A stretch of DNA of 40,646 bases from a virus: the IMG/VR virus record IMGVR_UViG_3300028794_000011, positions 1-40,646 of that record. One strand, 5' to 3'. The translations under genes were made by a program, and so were the position numbers. Below, piece by piece: positions 37,486-40,646 of the stretch; within the stretch, counting starts at the first letter, position 1, and each line of letters opens with the position of its first letter. The notes beneath the pieces are model-generated. The model saw only the letters and a program-made list of their open reading frames with translations. It made no database searches and was not told where the DNA came from.

Positions 37486-39513
37486 ATGGGATTATACGAT
37501 GGGTATAGGTTAGCTAATAGCCAGCAGGTTAAACAATATGAAGGTAGTGTTGTACCTGAACTTGTGCAGGTTAGCCAGGAGATGCAGAAACGCTATGACA
37601 CTTCTCTTGACCAGCAGGATTATGTCGGTAGATTTATGAATAGTATGAAAGCATTACCACAGGATCAGTCTGCACTCGAAGAAGTTAAGGGACAGTACAA
37701 GACTAAGTTGGATACTTTATCTAAACGACCAGATCTTGAGAATGCTGTAAGGGAAAGCACAATGCTTGCCAGGGAATTACCTGCTGATTATGCTGGATTT
37801 GCTCAGCGACAGCAAGACTTTGCTCAGCGGCAGGAAGAGTATAACAAGAAGGTTTCAGAAGGTAAACTTAGCCCTGAAGAAGCACAGTCGCTATTGAGAA
37901 GAGATATACATCAGGATAAAGGTATTCAGAAAGATCCTTCAAATGGTAAATACTCGGGAAGATTCAGTGGTCAGCAATATGTAGAGACTTTTGATATGCA
38001 GAAAGCTGTAGATACTATTATGGATAAACAGTTCCCACAAACTCAGGGATGGTCTAAAGAACAGGTTGGTGACCAGTGGATATTCAAGAATGGACAGAAA
38101 ACTGTTAAGATGCCTGCTGAAAGGATACAGCAAATTGTATCATCCGGGTTGCAAAACGATCCACAGGCCATGAGTTGGATTGCCCAGCAACAGAATCTTG
38201 GTACTTACAATATGGATTACTCAAAGGTTGATCCGTCAACTGTAAAATCACCATTAATACTTGAGAGATTAAAACGTGGGAAAGATCTTACTACTGCTGT
38301 GAAAGAAGCAGTAAGTGAAGGAATAGGTAAGAATTTGCTACAGAAAGCTCATGAATATGCTGTAAGTAAATACTATCGTAATGATACAGATACTGACCAG
38401 GGGGTGAAGGAAAATCCTTACTACAAATGGAATGAGGATAAGAAGAAAGAGAACATGATGTTACAGGTGGCATCTACTATGACTCTTGGAGGGGCTGATG
38501 TAAATAGTGTTAATGATTTTGAAGATATTAAGAAAGAAACTGGTGATGCCACAAGGTCAGCTATGGCTTCTTATTCTGAATGGACTAAGGGACTTAAAGA
38601 TGGTAAGGCTAAGATTGATCTTGGTAATGGTAAAGTTGGTTATAAAGATGAATCTGGAAAGATCGTTGATGTAACTGATGATGCGAATGCATTCCGACAG
38701 CAGATAGCTTACGCTAAAGAAAAGCAGCAACATCTTTCTGCTGTAGATGAGGCAGCAAAAAGAGCAGCTAACTTCAAGATTACACCTGAGCTTAAAGCTG
38801 AGGCACAAAAAGCTTATGATAAGGAAATGAGGTTTAATGCCCCTGCAGGTTCAGTTGCTTCTGCTGGTGGTAATAAGAAGGTAAGGGCTCAGAAAGCTTA
38901 CCAAGATATAATAGAAGCTACACCTCAATTCAGAAAATACCAGGAAGAACTTAAAAAAAGAATGGCTGGTACTACAGTAGGTTCAGATTTGTTTGCCTTT
39001 ATGAATGAAAAAACTGTAGATGGCATTTCTAAAAATGTTGAAGGACTTGTATCCAGTCTTGGATTAAAGAATGGTGCAATACCTGTACAGGATAAGAATG
39101 GCCAGCAGTTATCAGCAGACCAATGGGATGAACTGAAAGGTAATATGAGAGCTATTGGGATAACCTATACTGGTGACCCATCTTCACCTATGGCCTTGGT
39201 AGTACGTGCATTTAAAGATGTAAAAGGTAAGAAAACAAGTGGTGAGGATATGATAGTTAAATTACCTAATACGAATATCCAGGCAATAGCTGAACAGGGA
39301 ATGGATGCAACTCAGAAGGATTACATGAGAAGAGCTGCAGGACTTGCAACTTCTCTGAATAATCTTACCCGAAGTTTTAACAATAATGGAGTAAGTATTA
39401 AAGCCAATACTGAAGACCAAAGAGGTGGTTGGACTGTGAAGGTAAACGATAAGGAAAAGACTGCTTACAGTTTCAAAGATGTATTTGAATTCTTAGATGT
39501 AAATCATAAATGA
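37486..39513 (+). CDS. Large virion cargo-type protein, 675 aa
   Basis: A mostly helical, Lys/Glu/Gln-rich protein. The N-terminal 120 residues (MGLYDGYRLANSQQVKQYEG; SQEMQKRYDTSLDQQDYVGR) are like crAss-like cargo proteins. The middle has repeated QRQ-type coiled coils (FAQRQQDFAQRQEEYNKKVS), and the end is a beta domain (GGWTVKVNDKEKTAYSFKDV). No enzymatic motif is visible. It starts right after an ACTTACAGTA leader, a variant of the late-gene motif, and is followed 1 nt later by the next large gene. Confidence 0.6.
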   Translation: MGLYDGYRLANSQQVKQYEGSVVPELVQVSQEMQKRYDTSLDQQDYVGRFMNSMKALPQDQSALEEVKGQYKTKLDTLSKRPDLENAVRESTMLARELPADYAGFAQRQQDFAQRQEEYNKKVSEGKLSPEEAQSLLRRDIHQDKGIQKDPSNGKYSGRFSGQQYVETFDMQKAVDTIMDKQFPQTQGWSKEQVGDQWIFKNGQKTVKMPAERIQQIVSSGLQNDPQAMSWIAQQQNLGTYNMDYSKVDPSTVKSPLILERLKRGKDLTTAVKEAVSEGIGKNLLQKAHEYAVSKYYRNDTDTDQGVKENPYYKWNEDKKKENMMLQVASTMTLGGADVNSVNDFEDIKKETGDATRSAMASYSEWTKGLKDGKAKIDLGNGKVGYKDESGKIVDVTDDANAFRQQIAYAKEKQQHLSAVDEAAKRAANFKITPELKAEAQKAYDKEMRFNAPAGSVASAGGNKKVRAQKAYQDIIEATPQFRKYQEELKKRMAGTTVGSDLFAFMNEKTVDGISKNVEGLVSSLGLKNGAIPVQDKNGQQLSADQWDELKGNMRAIGITYTGDPSSPMALVVRAFKDVKGKKTSGEDMIVKLPNTNIQAIAEQGMDATQKDYMRRAAGLATSLNNLTRSFNNNGVSIKANTEDQRGGWTVKVNDKEKTAYSFKDVFEFLDVNHK

Positions 39514-39514
39514 T

Positions 39515-40646
39515 ATGCCAGATAATGATTGGTTAAAACCAACTCCGAAACAAGATACCTCATGGATGAAACCTGCCACTACTAAGAATAGTGGCAGTGT
39601 TGTAACTGTAGGAGGTGTTCAGCAGAACCTACAGGATAGTCCTGATAAATATGATTTTACACCAAAGTTTGGACAGAATAATGAGAAATTAAGGGCCCAG
39701 GATCAATCATGGTTAGCTCAAGCCGGGCTTACACTTGGTAATGGTGCTTCTAATGTAATCACTGGCTTGGTAGAAGGTTTTGGGTATATACCTGAACTCT
39801 TTGATGATGCTAATGACTACAGTAATGCACTTACCCGTACAATACAGAAAGCTCATAATCCTCTTGGTGAAATTTATAGGGAAGATCCTAACAAAACCTG
39901 GGATTTGACTGACCCCGCATGGTGGTTTGAGAATACACAGCAGCTTGTAGAGAGTGCCGGTGCATTTGCCCTCGAAGGAGCAGGACTGGCTAAGCTATTT
40001 GGTACTGCTGCTAAAGGTGCAGGGGAGTTGCTACAGCTTGGTAAGAAAGGGTTGCAGACTTCACGGGCTCTAGCTCAAACTCTTACTGCTGGTACACTTG
40101 CTTATACTGAGGGGGCAATGTCCGGTTATAGAGTTTATGATGAAGTTTATAAAAAGCAATATGATAAAGCACTAAAGGAAGGTAATAGTCCCGATGCAGC
40201 AGATGGCCATGCTAAACAAATGGCGGGTCAAGCAGCAGCTACTACAGTAAGAATGAATACTATCATGAACACTGTACTTAATCTTGGTGAGGTAGCACCA
40301 TTCTTTAAAGAACCTTCTGATGAAGTACTTACCTGGTTTAAGACTCAGGGTAGAAGGGCTGAAGGGGAAAGTCTTAGTGCATGGAAGAACAGGGTACAGA
40401 CAGCATCATTAGAAAATCCTGAACTACGAAAAGCAGTGATGGTCAGACATGGGCTAACATCCAGGTTAGCAGAAGCAGCTAAAGAAGGTATTGAAGAAGT
40501 GAATACCCAGTATGCTGAAGAAGAAGGTAAAAGAGTAGGAGATGGTAAGAACAGAACTATGTTATCTGCCCTCAGTGACTATGAACAGTATTTTAATGAT
40601 GTTACTAACCAGGAAGGTGGACTAAACTTTGTGCTAGGTGCCTTTG
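39515..40646 (+). CDS. N-terminal part of a large virion/cargo protein, truncated by right edge
   Basis: The frame opens at the ATG at 39515, 1 nt after the previous stop, and runs 377 codons to the edge with no stop. It begins MPDNDWLKPTPKQDTSWMKP, with proline-rich motifs, followed by Gly/Ala hydrophobic stretches (SWLAQAGLTLGNGASNVITG; SAGAFALEGAGLAKLFGTAA) separated by charged helices. In crAss-like phages this position holds very large multidomain cargo and the virion RNA polymerase genes. No polymerase motif is in the visible part. Confidence 0.65.
   Translation, partial: MPDNDWLKPTPKQDTSWMKPATTKNSGSVVTVGGVQQNLQDSPDKYDFTPKFGQNNEKLRAQDQSWLAQAGLTLGNGASNVITGLVEGFGYIPELFDDANDYSNALTRTIQKAHNPLGEIYREDPNKTWDLTDPAWWFENTQQLVESAGAFALEGAGLAKLFGTAAKGAGELLQLGKKGLQTSRALAQTLTAGTLAYTEGAMSGYRVYDEVYKKQYDKALKEGNSPDAADGHAKQMAGQAAATTVRMNTIMNTVLNLGEVAPFFKEPSDEVLTWFKTQGRRAEGESLSAWKNRVQTASLENPELRKAVMVRHGLTSRLAEAAKEGIEEVNTQYAEEEGKRVGDGKNRTMLSALSDYEQYFNDVTNQEGGLNFVLGAF

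Noticed and set aside
1-40646. CRISPR arrays, insertion sequences, integrase or attachment sites
   Set aside because: No regularly spaced repeats with unique spacers, no transposase or integrase frame, and no paired attachment-like repeats at the tRNA were seen.

Overview
This 40.6 kb window is part of a tailed-phage genome and looks crAss-like (Crassvirales-type). The plus-strand block follows the crAss-like order: PD-(D/E)XK nuclease, IHF/HU-like protein, large terminase, portal, scaffold-like protein, major capsid protein, connector/ring proteins, P22 gp4-like tail protein, a giant muzzle/stabilisation-type protein, then large cargo-type virion proteins that run off the right edge. The likely host is a Bacteroidota bacterium. 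Reasons: AT-rich DNA, no obvious Shine-Dalgarno sites, A/T-rich start contexts, one exact TAnnTTTG -7 box, and a Bacteroidota-style 'GCT.PsAvNYdPsA' motif in a tail gene. TAA predominates, but TAG is used as a genuine stop, so I see no stop-codon reassignment.

Layout. Positions 1-10022, minus strand: an accessory/early-type block of small, tightly packed genes. From the left edge it holds a truncated Pth2-like peptidyl-tRNA hydrolase, a tRNA-Arg(UCU) interrupted by about 89 nt, and an operon with a SAM methyltransferase, a zinc-ribbon protein, a GT25-like glycosyltransferase and a DUF6011-like zinc protein. A small lipoprotein follows. Positions 4463-8000 hold a tandem array of small, probably SH3/KOW-like proteins. 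Eleven of them end in the same C-terminal tag, Y-[S/D/F]-I-F. Membrane proteins and structured non-coding stretches surround the array.

Positions 10023-13278 are the control region. A divergent intergenic segment carries four helically phased repeats directly in front of a RepL-like winged-helix gene. About 1 kb of mostly non-coding DNA follows, with three tiny minus-strand ORFs, dispersed copies of CATCACCAGCAG and a 160-nt inverted-repeat element. Then come a possible ssDNA-binding protein gene and a second divergent region with duplicated AT-rich blocks, short direct repeats and a run of 12 G. Either region could be a replication origin or early/late switch; this is inference.

Positions 13279-40646, plus strand: the late block. 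It starts with a two-domain SH3-like protein and an Acb2/Tad1-like cyclic-nucleotide sponge candidate, then a small exported protein. Packaging, head, connector, tail and cargo genes follow, often coupled by TAATG or ATGA overlaps. Several late genes start just after a shared leader, CTATACAGTA. Terminators follow the 13279 gene, the Acb2-like gene, the capsid gene and the 26171 gene.

The most unusual feature is the C-terminally tagged array: diverse small domains share one terminal peptide, and its codons are in several cases reused, in another frame, as the start of the next gene.
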